In this document: piece by piece, positions 54,526-64,000 of the stretch | Numbering within the stretch: position 1 is the first letter of the stretch | Layout: each line of letters begins with the position of its first letter | Origin: Synaphobranchus kaupii | Taxonomy: Eukaryota; Chordata; Actinopteri; Anguilliformes; Synaphobranchidae | DNA length: 64,000 nt | Assembly (NCBI GenBank): GCA_029718625.1 | Contig: CM056379.1 | Location: 52,039,579 to 52,103,578, forward strand | Reading direction: 5' to 3' | Translations under genes and position numbers: made by a program | Notes under the pieces: generated by a model | What the model was told of the DNA's origin: nothing | Database searches by the model: none | The model's input: only the letters and a program-made list of their open reading frames with translations

Positions 54526-55230
54526 GAGGGGGGAATGAGAAATAGTGCTATATAAGAGAAATGTCCAATAAAAAAACAATGGTATACTGAAAAAAAAAAC
54601 GGTACAAGTCTAAATAATACATTAACCAAAATGTCAGTAACATGGCAAGTGTTGATGTATAAATCACTGTTAACATGCCCCTAAAATGCTATTTCAAAAA
54701 GCAAGACTTGCATGCTAACAATTAATTCAGGGAGCAAAGATGCAATCTAAACAGGCGAGTCTTGAGTCTACACTAGAAGATGGTCAGAAGGGCAGAAGGG
54801 CCAAGACCACGGGCCTCATTTATAAAAAGTAGTTTCGATCAAATTTGATCTTACGTGTGGCGTACGTAAAAAATCATGACAAAGTAGTGATTTATAAAAT
54901 TTCAACGTGACTCCATTTGACCGTGGAAATGGTCGTAGCTCCACGTCATATCATCACTTGACATATGCACATTACCTGCTGGTTATGCCGAAGTATTGTA
55001 GGCTTGAGAGCCGCGCGTGAAAGCTTATTTGGCATGGAAAATTATCGTTGTTGTTATCAGCCTACAAAATTTGTTTAATTCTAAGTTGAAAAGGAAACTG
55101 ATAGTCTAATTACTGAATTTTAAGTCTTCCTTACATTATATACCATTATTATTGCATTGCTTCTTTGTACATTCTATATCTTTTGTGTACCATGCTTGAG
55201 AGATTGTGTTGGCTTAAACTAACAACAACA
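54526..55230. other. Intergenic; possible transposon edge
   Basis: No gene is supported. GGGCCTCATTTATAAAAAGT (about 54823) resembles the edge of known fish DNA elements, but I could not find a convincing partner end. Confidence 0.3.
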
Positions 55231-55608
55231 AAAAAAGTCTGCCAGTCTGCAAATATCAGGATTCCTAAATGCTTACGAAGGTAATCCCATATGCAAAAGG
55301 TCTGTAAAAATCATATATGATCATACTTGCAAAGTTTTTTAAAAAAGCATGTTGATTAGTAGCCTATTATATTATATATTTCTATACAATTCTTATACAA
55401 TCTCTCAATGTTTTTTTATAAGGAGTACCATGTATTAGGGAACTATTTAATTTTAGCATGAAATGTATATGCTAGCTCTCTACCACATATTTATTTTATT
55501 TAGGTTTTGTATATGGCATATGTGATTTTTTTACACACATTTTGCATATGGGATTTGCATATAGCATTTATGAATCCTGTTATTTGCAGACTGGCAGACT
55601 TTTTTTTT
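55231..55608. repeat. Imperfect inverted repeat
   Basis: Arms of about 42-46 bases, AGTCTGCCAGTCTGCAAATA...(55236) and TATTTGCAGACTGGCAGACT (to 55600), enclose about 290 AT-rich bases with further GCATATGG/CCATATGC inverted motifs. This is a foldback repeat of unknown class. Confidence 0.7.
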
Positions 55609-56602
55609 GTTGGTTTTATGAATTCAACCATCGAAATAAAAAAATGAGGCAGCTTCCGCTTACCAGTTCCATGGATTCCCATGGGAGCTGCTCATTGGGG
55701 CATGAAGCCAATTCAGTGGTCAACCCGTCACGTCTCTGCAGTCTATGGGCAATACACACAGACAGCACACAGAATCATGGGAATAGCAGTTCATTACAGA
55801 AGTTAACGGGGAGACGCGGTTGTTTCCATTACAGATATGCTCGGTTTTCTCATGTTATACGTCTCAAAAGAACCGAAAACGACACGCTCTGATGGCTAGT
55901 TCGCAAGCTAAATCCATTAATAATCATATTGCAGCCTATGCAGTATGTACTGATCTGAACAGACCTAGCTAACTTCAGCTAGTATAATACAAGCAATAGC
56001 CTACAAGACTAGCCTATAAATAGCAACCCACACAGATAAAGCAGAGACGAAGAAGCTCGAGAATTATACATCATATTGCATTAAAATGCAATTACAAAAT
56101 AATAAAGGTATTCTATGAATGTACTATAACTATAAGTATAAACTATAAGTACAATACCGGCAGCTTACCCATTCGCTTTATTTGACCGTGAAATAAAAAT
56201 GGTGGATCTCCGTTTTGTCTCGTAATTCATCGGAGAAAATCGTAAAGTCACGTGGTGCGTAATCGCTGATTCGTAAAATAAGCACGGATTTTCGGGACTG
56301 GAATTTCGTAGAATAGATACGAATGGGCTGTGAGACCAGGTTGGGAGGGGACATGGTTAGAGCAGTGGCCACAGCTAGTTATCTTAGCTATCATTTATGA
56401 ATAATGTTACCTAATAAATGATAACAATTCTCTCCGGACCAAGTGGAGCTATGAGGGCGCTACAACCAGCCATGTTCAATATACTAACGCTACTGTGTGA
56501 CACGGTTTTGCTGTGTATTTGAATGTATTCAATAGTAACGTTACTTTAGCCAGACAAACAAGCTAATTTAGCTAGGTAATGTTAGCTTTACCATTCGGTT
56601 AC

Positions 56603-56815
56603 ATCCCCGGCCCTCTCCTCGCGAAGACGTTGCTCAACCAATACAGCCGGGGCGGCGGCTGCTGCTGCCAGTGGCTCGAATTAATACGGCTGTATTGCCC
56701 GAGCAACATCTTCGCGAGGAGAGTCTTCCACCACGAAGGAATGCTCTTCCTCCATTTCAAACTCCTCCACCTCAAAACTCCCTGCAGTACTGCTGTCACT
56801 CTTGTCGCACGCCAT
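56603..56815 (-). pseudogene. Possible P2X7-like gene first exon
   Basis: The ATG at 56813-56815 opens an acidic leader (MACDKSDSSTAGSFEVEEFE) followed by EDVARAIQPY and then a TAA at 56681-56683. In the same frame FEPLAAAAAA and VEQRLREERAGD continue to a donor-like GAT|GTAACC at 56603. An IQPY..FEP motif opens many fish and invertebrate proteins of the P2X7-C-terminal-like, often transposon-associated family. The assignment is tentative. The stop makes it a probable pseudo-exon. Confidence 0.35.
56613..56723. repeat. Strong hairpin within the exon
   Basis: Two 37-base arms (56613-56649 and 56687-56723) are near-perfect inverted copies, starting CTCTCCTCGCGAAGACGTTG, around a 37-base GC-rich loop. 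The stem uses both the coding and downstream halves of the exon. Confidence 0.85.
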
Positions 56816-57013
56816 TTTGTTGTTTGTTTAGTAGTGAGGGGAGAGCAGGAAGGGGGCTGAGTCAGTTCACCAAGACACACCCTTTCACTCCTTGACCGTA
56901 TGAATATTCATAATATGACTACGTGGCATCATCGTCATATGACCACACCTACTCACTAGTTACAGTTCAAATTGAAGTGGTAAAAAAGGTCTTAGAAAAG
57001 GCTCTGCAGTATC

Positions 57014-57225
57014 TCTTTAAAACTAATTTTTAACCACTCCACAGATTTCATGTTAGCAAACTATGGTGTTGGCAAGTCAGTTAGGACATCTACTTTGTGC
57101 ATGATGCAAGTAATGTTTCCAACAATTGTTTACAAACAGATTATTTCACTTTTAATTCACTATATCACAATTCCAGTGGGTCAGAAGTTTACACACACTA
57201 AGTTGACTGTGCCTTTAAATTTTTT
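57014..57225 (+). mobile_element. Sleeping Beauty-like Tc1 fragment
   Basis: The stretch from TTAAAACTAATTTTTAACCA to GGGTCAGAAGTTTACACACAC matches the inner part of the Tc1 inverted repeat at 40255-40440. The outer end and transposase are missing. Confidence 0.75.
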
Positions 57226-57285
57226 ATATTTGGTCACATATCCTTTGCATGCCATGACTTCCTGATGTCTGTGACCCAACTACAT

Positions 57286-57617
57286 CAAAAGACTCTTGAT
57301 ATCTTGTTTTCTGGTACTCTTACAAGTGATACTATAACGTCTCTGCATTTGAATGGATTTCTATGGGAACTGGGGGGTGGGACTAGATTTAGCTGTAAAT
57401 TATGCTGGAACAGTATGGAATACATGGTTGGTAAAATGGCTGTAAGTCCTCAAGGGTCTGAGGTATCAAACAAGCCTCAAACCATCACTCTGCTGCCAGA
57501 TATGCAGTAGATATAGATGGATCACTTTAAGGGTTTTTCTCCTGACAAATTTTCCTATTGAACTCTATGGAAAAATAAGTCAGGAGAAGAAACCCTTCAA
57601 GTTATCCATCCATATCT
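57286..57617 (+). repeat. Dispersed repeat with palindromic core, copy 1
   Basis: CAAAAGACTCTTGATATCTT ... GCCTCAAACCATCACTCTGC leads into a 109-base palindrome (57509-57617) with arms AGATATAGATGGATCACTTT and ATCCATCCATATCT. A shorter copy is at 60504-60710. Confidence 0.8.
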
Positions 57618-60174
57618 ACGGTATTTCTGGCAATACACGTTTGTTCGTTACCATATTCCTTTGTAAATGTTTGTTTAAACACTTACCTGCAGTGCCGGTG
57701 TTGGAGCGCCCCCAGCACCGGAGTAGCAGCACTGAAGTAGCAGTACCGGAAAAGAAAATCGAACATGCTGTGTTAATAAAAGCTAGCTAGAATTCATTGA
57801 TTCACATTTTTATAGTTATTTTATAACATTATTGTTAGCATTGCCATTGTTAATATTTGGAAATAGAATAATTTGTGTAGACCCCGGGGTATGTAGATAG
57901 TATTAGTTACATGAGGTCAGAAGGTACAGAAGTTACTGTTTTTAAGGGCTGAGAGTCTGTGGTCATTGCGGTTATTTCTGTAGGAAAACCTGAAAAGTGG
58001 CAAACTCTCTGTGCTGTATAGGTATGGGGTATGCAAAGGCCAAGGGGTGACATTACACTGAAACATGTAGCATAGGTTAATGTTTTCATAATTTACATTT
58101 TAAAGCTCACATTTCTGCCATTTCCTGTGATTTTTAATGCTAACTGCAATGGTATCTACATTATTATGCAAGTGCCAGTGCGAATGCGAATGGCACAAAC
58201 TGTGACAATTGTGAGTGTCAATGCTAATGCGGATGAGATTTTAATGTTATTGACCAATTAAAACACACAGTGTAAGGCAGTCCCAGACGACATAATTTTG
58301 GCACTGTTGGCTGCCCATAGTATGGAGTTCAGTATACTATTAGTATAGAGAGGAATTCGTGCCACATCACTTTTCAATGGTGACGAGTCGAAGATGTGCC
58401 AAAATGAAAAGCAAAACCTTCATTACATTGTTTTCACGTCGATTCATGCCTATACTGAAAAACAATGAGTGGGGATTTTCTTTTAAAGTGATGGACAAGG
58501 GATTCTAAAAACTTAAAATAACCACAACATATCACAAAGGGATGTATCCACTACACACCCATCAAATATCTTTTCAAAAAATGTCAATAGGTATATTACT
58601 ATACATCTCAAAGTCAGCTAATAAACTCAGTCTTGAAAGGACTCAGGATTGTAAAAGAGGTAAATTTTCATTGTGTAAGGCATCAGTTTTCAATGTTATT
58701 ATTGCTTACTGTTTGAGCTAGACTGCTTGCGTTACGACCCTTTTCTCAGTTGGTAGGCTGGGGTGTTGGTCCCATGATCACATGAAGCAATGAGGTGGTT
58801 CGCAACTCCCAACAAAAAAGAACTACTACTTGTTCAATTACAATTATTTATTGTGCTGAACAATGTTTACATTGCCTTCCGGTTTAATGCAGATTTTGTT
58901 TGACGTGTGAGTGGAAGCGAGTCGATCACATGCAAGAAGGACTCGAAAATATTAACATACCTCTACTTTCACCATGTCTTCTTTTTATTGATATCGCTAA
59001 TTTTCTCTGAGAGAAAACGCCACACCAGAGACAAGTTGTCTTCAACAGCCTCCCTTTCCTCTCCTTTGAAGTCTGTCCATGAGGCACTCTGGTTAAAAGT
59101 AACAAAATTCAAAACACAAAAATTGTTTTAAACAGTTTCAATATACAGCATGAGTTACGAGTTAGATATGTCAATTTTAAAATAATTAATTTATCTTGTT
59201 GTCTACCTTTGATTGCAGTAACTTTGTGGTGTCAAGCGGGTATTTGCCACAGAGCCTTTTGCAGAGCTGCATTTTTGACCCTGTCGCACTCCTGTCTTTT
59301 AGTGTCAGGGAGCCCCAGATGGCTACAGCCAACAACCTGCTAAATATTTAACTTGAGTCCAATCGTGAACCTTTTAAGAAAATTAATTTTAATGCAATTA
59401 GTTTCTCTATCTTTCCTAGAGACATACCATTTATTCAAATCCACAGATTTACAAATAAATTTATGAATGGATTGATTAGATGAAGCAATTTAAGGGAAAT
59501 TTGCTGGAAGATGTAAGCTGCCTTTGTAACAGGGTCATTCCATGTCATTTCCCACGCCATGACACCCAAAATCTCAGATTGTTATAAAACCTTTTTACTC
59601 ATCTTTACCAGTGGTGCCAATAATAGTGGGGGGCACTGTATGTCTTTATAAGACTGCCTAATGAAATGACAACCCAATGAGCATGCAATAATCCCTACTT
59701 CTGATTAATTTAAACTACAGATCCAAAAATCCATGTAGGGTAAAGATAACATAACAATGTGTTCATCATAAAACTGTTCTTTAGAATATCAAACTGATAT
59801 GTACAATTTTGAAGTGGCTGAAAATCCAAAAATGTTCATGATCAGATACATGAGTGTATTGTATTTAATTATGGCACAAATAACCCTACATATGTAATGA
59901 CCTGAGGTCGACATGATAATAGCAATACAAGTATACTGTACCATTTATTTTGCACCCTGATCTCTCTTTCATCATCCTCACTTTACATTGGAGGTAGCCA
60001 TAGACATTCTGGAGGCTTCCAGTTCCTAGATAATCTTTTGGGTAAAATAAAATAAAATTGTATTTTTAGGGGAATTATGAGGAAAGTTAGTGAAAATATC
60101 AAGGAAATGAGGCTGAGAAATCACCCACCCAAAACAGCATAGGATACAAAGACGATGTCTATCATTTTATCAAA
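57618..60174. other. Intergenic with small transposon scraps
   Basis: No gene is supported. GTGCCAATAATAGTGGGGGG at about 59610 looks like the terminus of a fish Tc1/mariner element. A short open frame at 58907-59131 has no recognisable domain. Confidence 0.4.
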
Positions 60175-60199
60175 TTGTTTAGCATCCAATTAAAATTTT

Positions 60200-60500
60200 T
60201 ATACAAACCCCAACTGTTGGGACAGTATGTAAAAGGCACATAAAAGCAGAAAGCAGTGATTTTTAAATTCTCTTTTGCATATATTTAATTGAAAACAGTA
60301 CAAAGAAAAGATATTTCATGTTCTACCTTATCAACTTTATTGATTTTTGTAAATATACGCCAATTCCAAATGTGATGCCTGCAACACGTTCCAAAAAGGT
60401 TGGGACAGGGGCAAAAAAAAGACTGGAGAAGTTAGAAAAACACCTGTTTGGAACATTCCACAGGTAAACAAGTGATGCTACCATGACTGGGTATAAAAGG
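60200..60500 (+). mobile_element. Tc1/mariner (ISRm11-like) 5' fragment
   Basis: Paired motifs TACAAACCCCAACTGTTGGG (about 60200) and ACACGTTCCAAAAAGGTTGG followed by GACAGGGGCAAAAAAAAGAC, then GACTGGGTATAAAAGGATAT, resemble the 5' end of a common fish mariner family. The rest of the element is absent. Confidence 0.5.
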
Positions 60501-60503
60501 ATA

Positions 60504-60710
60504 TCAAAAGACACTTGATAACTTATTTTCAGGTACTCTTACAAGCGATACTATAACCTCTCTGAGCCTCAAACCATCACTCTGCTGCCAGATATGCAGT
60601 AGATATGGATGGGTCACTTTAAGGGTTGTTTCTCCTGACTCATTTTCCTATTGATCTCTATGGAAAAATATGTCAGGAGAAACAACCCTTCAAGTGATCC
60701 ATCCATATCT
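60504..60710 (+). repeat. Dispersed repeat with palindromic core, copy 2
   Basis: This is homologous to 57286-57617 but lacks the segment between TCTCTG and GCCTCAAACC. The palindrome occupies 60601-60710 and directly abuts the gypsy LTR. Confidence 0.8.
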
Positions 60711-62166
60711 GTAATGTTCCGCTCCCTTCCTGTTCGTTTTCCGTGTTTTCCTGTTTTCCCTCCGTGTCATGTTGGATCCTTTTGTCCGTGTTTTCCCCGC
60801 TGCTGCGGACTAGGCGTGTCCTTCCCTGTCTTGTTCGTCTGGTTGTTTTGTCTTACTTCCGCCTTTCACTCCTTCCCCCTCGTTGCATGCATTTCCTCAC
60901 CTGGTGTTTCGCAATCACTCCCGTTTTATTTCCACACCTGTTCCTTATTTAGTTCTGTCATTAACCTCACTATATAGTCTTTCGGCTGGCTGCCAGTCGG
61001 CGCCAGTTCGTTAACTATCGTCACTTGGTGTTAGTGCTCGTTGTGTTATCTGGTCTTTTACTTCGAACTACTCGCTTGGTTGTGGGATATTATCCCCTTA
61101 CAGCATTTGGTTCCGCTCGAAACTACGGATTGGTAGTTTACCTCCCCAGTTATTTCCTGTTGTGAATGTAGCTAACCTGTTTCCCTTCTCCTCCACCTAA
61201 CCCAGCTCCCACTCTTCAGCAGCAGTGTTCGTAAGCCCGGTGTTCGTTGTGTGTGTTGCGGTACCTCCACCTCCTGCTCGCGTAGGCTCCGCGGTGGCGT
61301 TATTTCTGGCTACCCTCCAGCTGTTCCTGTCCGGCCGAAGAAGCCACCAAAGTCTTCGGTTACGGTTCCGGGAGCTCTGGAGACCAGTCAGCTCCATCCG
61401 GACCTACCGCAGCTACGCCACACTACCCTGCCCTGCCGTGCTTCATCATTCACCTACCTGCCAAGCCCTGCACCTCCGTGAGAACCTCCCGGTCCTTCCC
61501 GTGCCTTTCCTTGCACTAATCCCCCTCTGTTTTTGTTTGTCCTGTACCGGTGCAGTCATTCCGGTCCAGTTCCAGCCCTGCCGTAGTGAGTCGCTCCCCT
61601 GCTAGTTCCAGTCCAGTCCAGGCGTGAGTCGTATCACTACCTGTTCAAAGTCCAGTTCCGGTTTGGAACATTCCGTTCCAGACGCGGATTCCTGTGTGGA
61701 CCTCCCGGTCCAGTTCCAGCCCAGTCCAGTTCCGGTTTGGAACATTCCGTTCCAGACCCTGATTCCAGTGTGGACCTCCCGGTCCAGTTCCAGTCCAGTC
61801 CAGTTCCGGTTTGGAACATTCCGTTCCAGACCCTGATTCCAGTGTGGACCGCCCGGTCCAGTTCCAGTCCAGTCCAGTTCCGGTTTGGAACATTCCGTTC
61901 CAGACCCTGATTCCAGTGTGGACCTCCCGGTCCAGTTCCTGTCCAGTCCAGTTCCGGCTTGGAACGATAAGTTCCAGATCCTCCAGTCCAGCTCCGGCTT
62001 GGAGCAGCCCGCCCCGGGCTTCCAGGCGATACCTGTGTTATTCTGTGTGTTGCCATTCCTGTACAGTGTTGGGACTACCCCAACACTTAATTAATTAAAA
62101 ACTCTTTTTTGTGAATCTGTCTCCTGGTCGTTGCACTTGGGTTCGTCCCGTACCTGATACGTAACA
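60710..62166 (+). repeat. 5' LTR of Ty3/gypsy element
   Basis: The LTR runs from TGTAATGTTCCGCTCCC to ATACGTAACA, about 1.46 kb. It contains a TATA-like CTATATAG near 60970 and a 74-base tandem array near its 3' end. The gag ATG follows 20 bases later. The right LTR is outside the window, so the boundaries rest on TG...CA and position. Confidence 0.7.
61651..61985 (+). repeat. 74-bp tandem array in gypsy LTR
   Basis: Repeat starts (TCCAGTTCCG) are at 61651, 61725, 61799, 61873 and 61947, an exact 74-base period, with about 4.5 units. Each unit has the inverted motif GTTTGGAACATTCCGTTCCA. Confidence 0.95.
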
Positions 62167-62185
62167 GAACGAACTGGCCAAAAAC

Positions 62186-63142
62186 ATGGACCCAGCCGAC
62201 CTGGAGCAGATTCGGCACGCCTTCTCCTGCCAAACTGCGGTCAGCGACCAACAGGGCCGCCGTTTGGATGACGTGTTGGAGGTGCTGAGGGGCATCACGG
62301 AACAAGTGACGCAGCTGACTCTTCACCAGCCGCTTCCGCGTATACCTTTGGGCCCTACACCGCCCGCACCGGATCCACCGGTGGACCCTCCTGTGTCTAC
62401 TTCATTTCGTGAGCCCCGCGTTCAACATCCTGAGTTATACCGCGGGGGATTGGGAAAATGTCGCGAATTCCTTATGAAGTGCGACATTGTATTCCGGATG
62501 CAGCCCTCCTCCTTCGCCTCCGACCCATGTAAGATCGCTTTTATTATGAGCAGCTTGGGAGGAGGTGCCCTGGAGTGGGCTACATCCATCTGGGATAGCC
62601 AAGTCGCGCTCTGCAACAACTTCGCTGCCTTCACTGCCGAGATGCGGCGTGTGTTTGATCACCCTGCCTGTGGGCGAGATGCAACTCAGCGCCTACTTCA
62701 GGTCCGTCAAGGGAGTCGTAGCGTCGCTGAAATGGCCATCCAATTCCGTACCCTCGCAGCGGAGTCCGGATGGAACGACACCTCCCTTCAGGGGGCCTTC
62801 CGCCAGGCACTCAGCGAGGAGCTTAAAGACCAACTTGCCACCCGTGAAGAATCCACCTCACTCAATAGCCTTATTAGCCTGGCCATAGCAATTGACAACC
62901 GTCTCCGTATCCGGGCCCGTGAGCGAGGGGGGAACCCCGGTCATCTACCACACATACGCTCTCACCCTTCTGCTTCTGGATCCAGGGCGGCGTCTGGGGT
63001 CTCCGAAGAGGAGCCCATGCAACTGGGCAGAGTTGCGGTCAACTCCGAGGAGCGCCAACGTCGCCTGCGATCTAGATCCTGTTTTTATTGTGGCAAACCT
63101 GGCCACCAGATCGCCTCATGCCCCATTCGCCCAAAAGAATAG
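62186..63142 (+). CDS. Ty3/gypsy Gag
   Basis: This 318-residue protein begins with [20 protein letters not shown] and a coiled-coil leader. The capsid region shows [38 protein letters not shown] and [15 protein letters not shown]. It ends in a single CCHC knuckle ([14 protein letters not shown]). It forms the virus-like particle shell. The wording is that of sushi-type fish gypsy elements, relatives of the ancestors of mammalian PEG10/RTL genes. The frame is intact, and the stop at 63140-63142 is preceded by a CCCAAAA slippery heptamer. Confidence 0.9.
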   Translation: MDPADLEQIRHAFSCQTAVSDQQGRRLDDVLEVLRGITEQVTQLTLHQPLPRIPLGPTPPAPDPPVDPPVSTSFREPRVQHPELYRGGLGKCREFLMKCDIVFRMQPSSFASDPCKIAFIMSSLGGGALEWATSIWDSQVALCNNFAAFTAEMRRVFDHPACGRDATQRLLQVRQGSRSVAEMAIQFRTLAAESGWNDTSLQGAFRQALSEELKDQLATREESTSLNSLISLAIAIDNRLRIRARERGGNPGHLPHIRSHPSASGSRAASGVSEEEPMQLGRVAVNSEERQRRLRSRSCFYCGKPGHQIASCPIRPKE

Positions 63143-64000
63143 GCTCGCCAGTTAAACTGGGCGTACTGACGAGCCCTATCATACCCTGCCATGCAGCCCA
63201 GAATCGCCTGGTCTTTAAGGCCACTCTCCTGTGGAGGGACAAGTCCGAAGTCTCGTCGGCCCTCATCGACTCTGGGGCCGACGCCAACTTTATGGACACC
63301 ACCTTCGCCAGGAGGGCCGGCATCCCCACGGAACTACTACCCTCTCCCATTACTGCCTTCGCCTTAGACGGTAGGAGTCTGGGGTTAGTGACCCACTCCA
63401 CCGTTCCCTTACAGCTCGTCTTATCCGGCAATCATCGGGAGAGCATTCAACTCCTGCTCATCAACTCAAAACAATCCTCCATAGTTTTGGGTCAGACCTG
63501 GCTCCGCCTTCATAACCCTCATATCGACTGGCAGGCCGGTCGCATCCTGGCGTGGAGTGGCCACTGCCTGGCTAGCTGTCTCCGTTCCGCTCTCCCCCCT
63601 CCGGGGTCCAAGAATCCCAGCACCAACCTACCCGAACCCGATCTGTCCAACGTTCCCAAAGAATATCACGACCTCTGCCTGACCTTTTCCAAATCACGCG
63701 CTCTGTCCCTACCTCCTCACCGACCTTACGATTGCTGTATAGACCTGCTGGCGGGAGCCAAACTTCCGTCTGGCCGTCTCTACAGTCTGTCGGGGCCAGA
63801 GAAACTCGCCATGGAGGAGTACATTCATGAGTCCCTCGCCTCGGGCATCATCCGTCCCTCCTCTTCTCCTGTTGGTGCTGGGTTCTTTTTTGTAGGGAAG
63901 AAGGACGGCTCACTACGGCCCTGCATCGACTATCGGGGGCTCAATCAAATCACCATCCGCAATAAATATCCTCTCCCCCTCATTAACACTGCTTTTGAAC
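63076..64000 (+). CDS. Ty3/gypsy Pol, 5' part (runs off window)
   Basis: The frame is open from after a TAG at 63073-63075 to the window end. It lacks an initiating Met because it is expressed by -1 frameshifting. The protease motif [11 protein letters not shown] lies near 63262. A linker follows, then the start of reverse transcriptase: [40 protein letters not shown] and RNKYPLPLI. The catalytic YXDD lies beyond the edge. There is no break in the roughly 308 visible codons, suggesting a young copy. Confidence 0.9.
   Translation, partial: MLFLLWQTWPPDRLMPHSPKRIGSPVKLGVLTSPIIPCHAAQNRLVFKATLLWRDKSEVSSALIDSGADANFMDTTFARRAGIPTELLPSPITAFALDGRSLGLVTHSTVPLQLVLSGNHRESIQLLLINSKQSSIVLGQTWLRLHNPHIDWQAGRILAWSGHCLASCLRSALPPPGSKNPSTNLPEPDLSNVPKEYHDLCLTFSKSRALSLPPHRPYDCCIDLLAGAKLPSGRLYSLSGPEKLAMEEYIHESLASGIIRPSSSPVGAGFFFVGKKDGSLRPCIDYRGLNQITIRNKYPLPLINTAFE
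63130..63136 (+). promoter_or_regulatory. -1 ribosomal frameshift site, gag/pol
   Basis: C CCA AAA is placed exactly in the gag reading frame (codons CGC CCA AAA GAA TAG), one codon before the gag stop. A -1 slip here enters the pol frame, which is open from 63076. This is the canonical X XXY YYZ pattern. Confidence 0.8.

Noticed and set aside
61651..61985. Regularly spaced repeats resembling a CRISPR array
   Set aside because: The whole 74-base unit repeats without unique spacers, and it lies in an LTR of a eukaryotic retroelement.

Overview
The window is teleost-type genomic DNA made almost entirely of transposable elements. The clues are a tRNA-derived fish SINE, Sleeping Beauty-like Tc1 inverted repeats, fish-type Ty3/gypsy and LINE fragments, and the 5' coding exon of a teleost C2H2 zinc-finger gene. 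The genus cannot be fixed from the sequence. There are no bacterial features, and I see no complete single-copy cellular gene.

The centrepiece is a full-length Polinton/Maverick (adintovirus-like) element at 10450-36043. It has termini AGTAGTATATGG...CCATATACTACT, about 1.4 kb terminal inverted repeats (TIRs) and a perfect 6-bp target duplication GACATG. Two gene convoys run inward. The + strand convoy holds a five-exon spliced gene, then a protein-primed DNA polymerase B, a packaging ATPase and two conserved unknowns. The - strand convoy holds an acidic protein, an unknown protein, a chromodomain integrase, a penton-like minor capsid protein, a basic core/pVI-pX-like protein, a double-jelly-roll major capsid protein and an adenain-like protease. 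The convoys meet at overlapping poly(A) signals near 24.32 kb. Each starts from a TATA box just inside its TIR. The element is now dead: its polymerase has an in-frame stop and a transposon insertion, its capsid gene a frameshift, and two other - strand genes carry a stop codon and a transposon.

The region is a nest of insertions, most of which can be ordered from target duplications. An Academ-like element with an XPG-like nuclease (9755-39427) received the Polinton. The Polinton received a hAT-like element in its left TIR (11180-13481), a hAT in the polymerase gene (16608-19103) that itself received another hAT (17381-18398), and an apparently intact PIF/Harbinger transposon (30575-34406) in a - strand gene. 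Removing the insertions gives a Polinton of about 16.9 kb, normal for the class.

Left of this nest are the 3' end of a hAT transposon, a recent 2,548-bp tandem duplication carrying LINE debris (2681-7776), and the zinc-finger exon (8331-8520). Right of it are a Tc1 relic split by a Harbinger-type MITE and a second, inverted copy of that MITE (39463-41555); a gag-like ORF between inverted repeats (42159-43440); a decayed endogenous retrovirus with one recognisable LTR and a tRNA-Ser primer site (43698-53539); LINE debris; a possible P2X7-like first exon; palindromic repeats; and the 5' part of a sushi-like Ty3/gypsy element (60710-64000) with a canonical -1 frameshift heptamer at the gag/pol junction.
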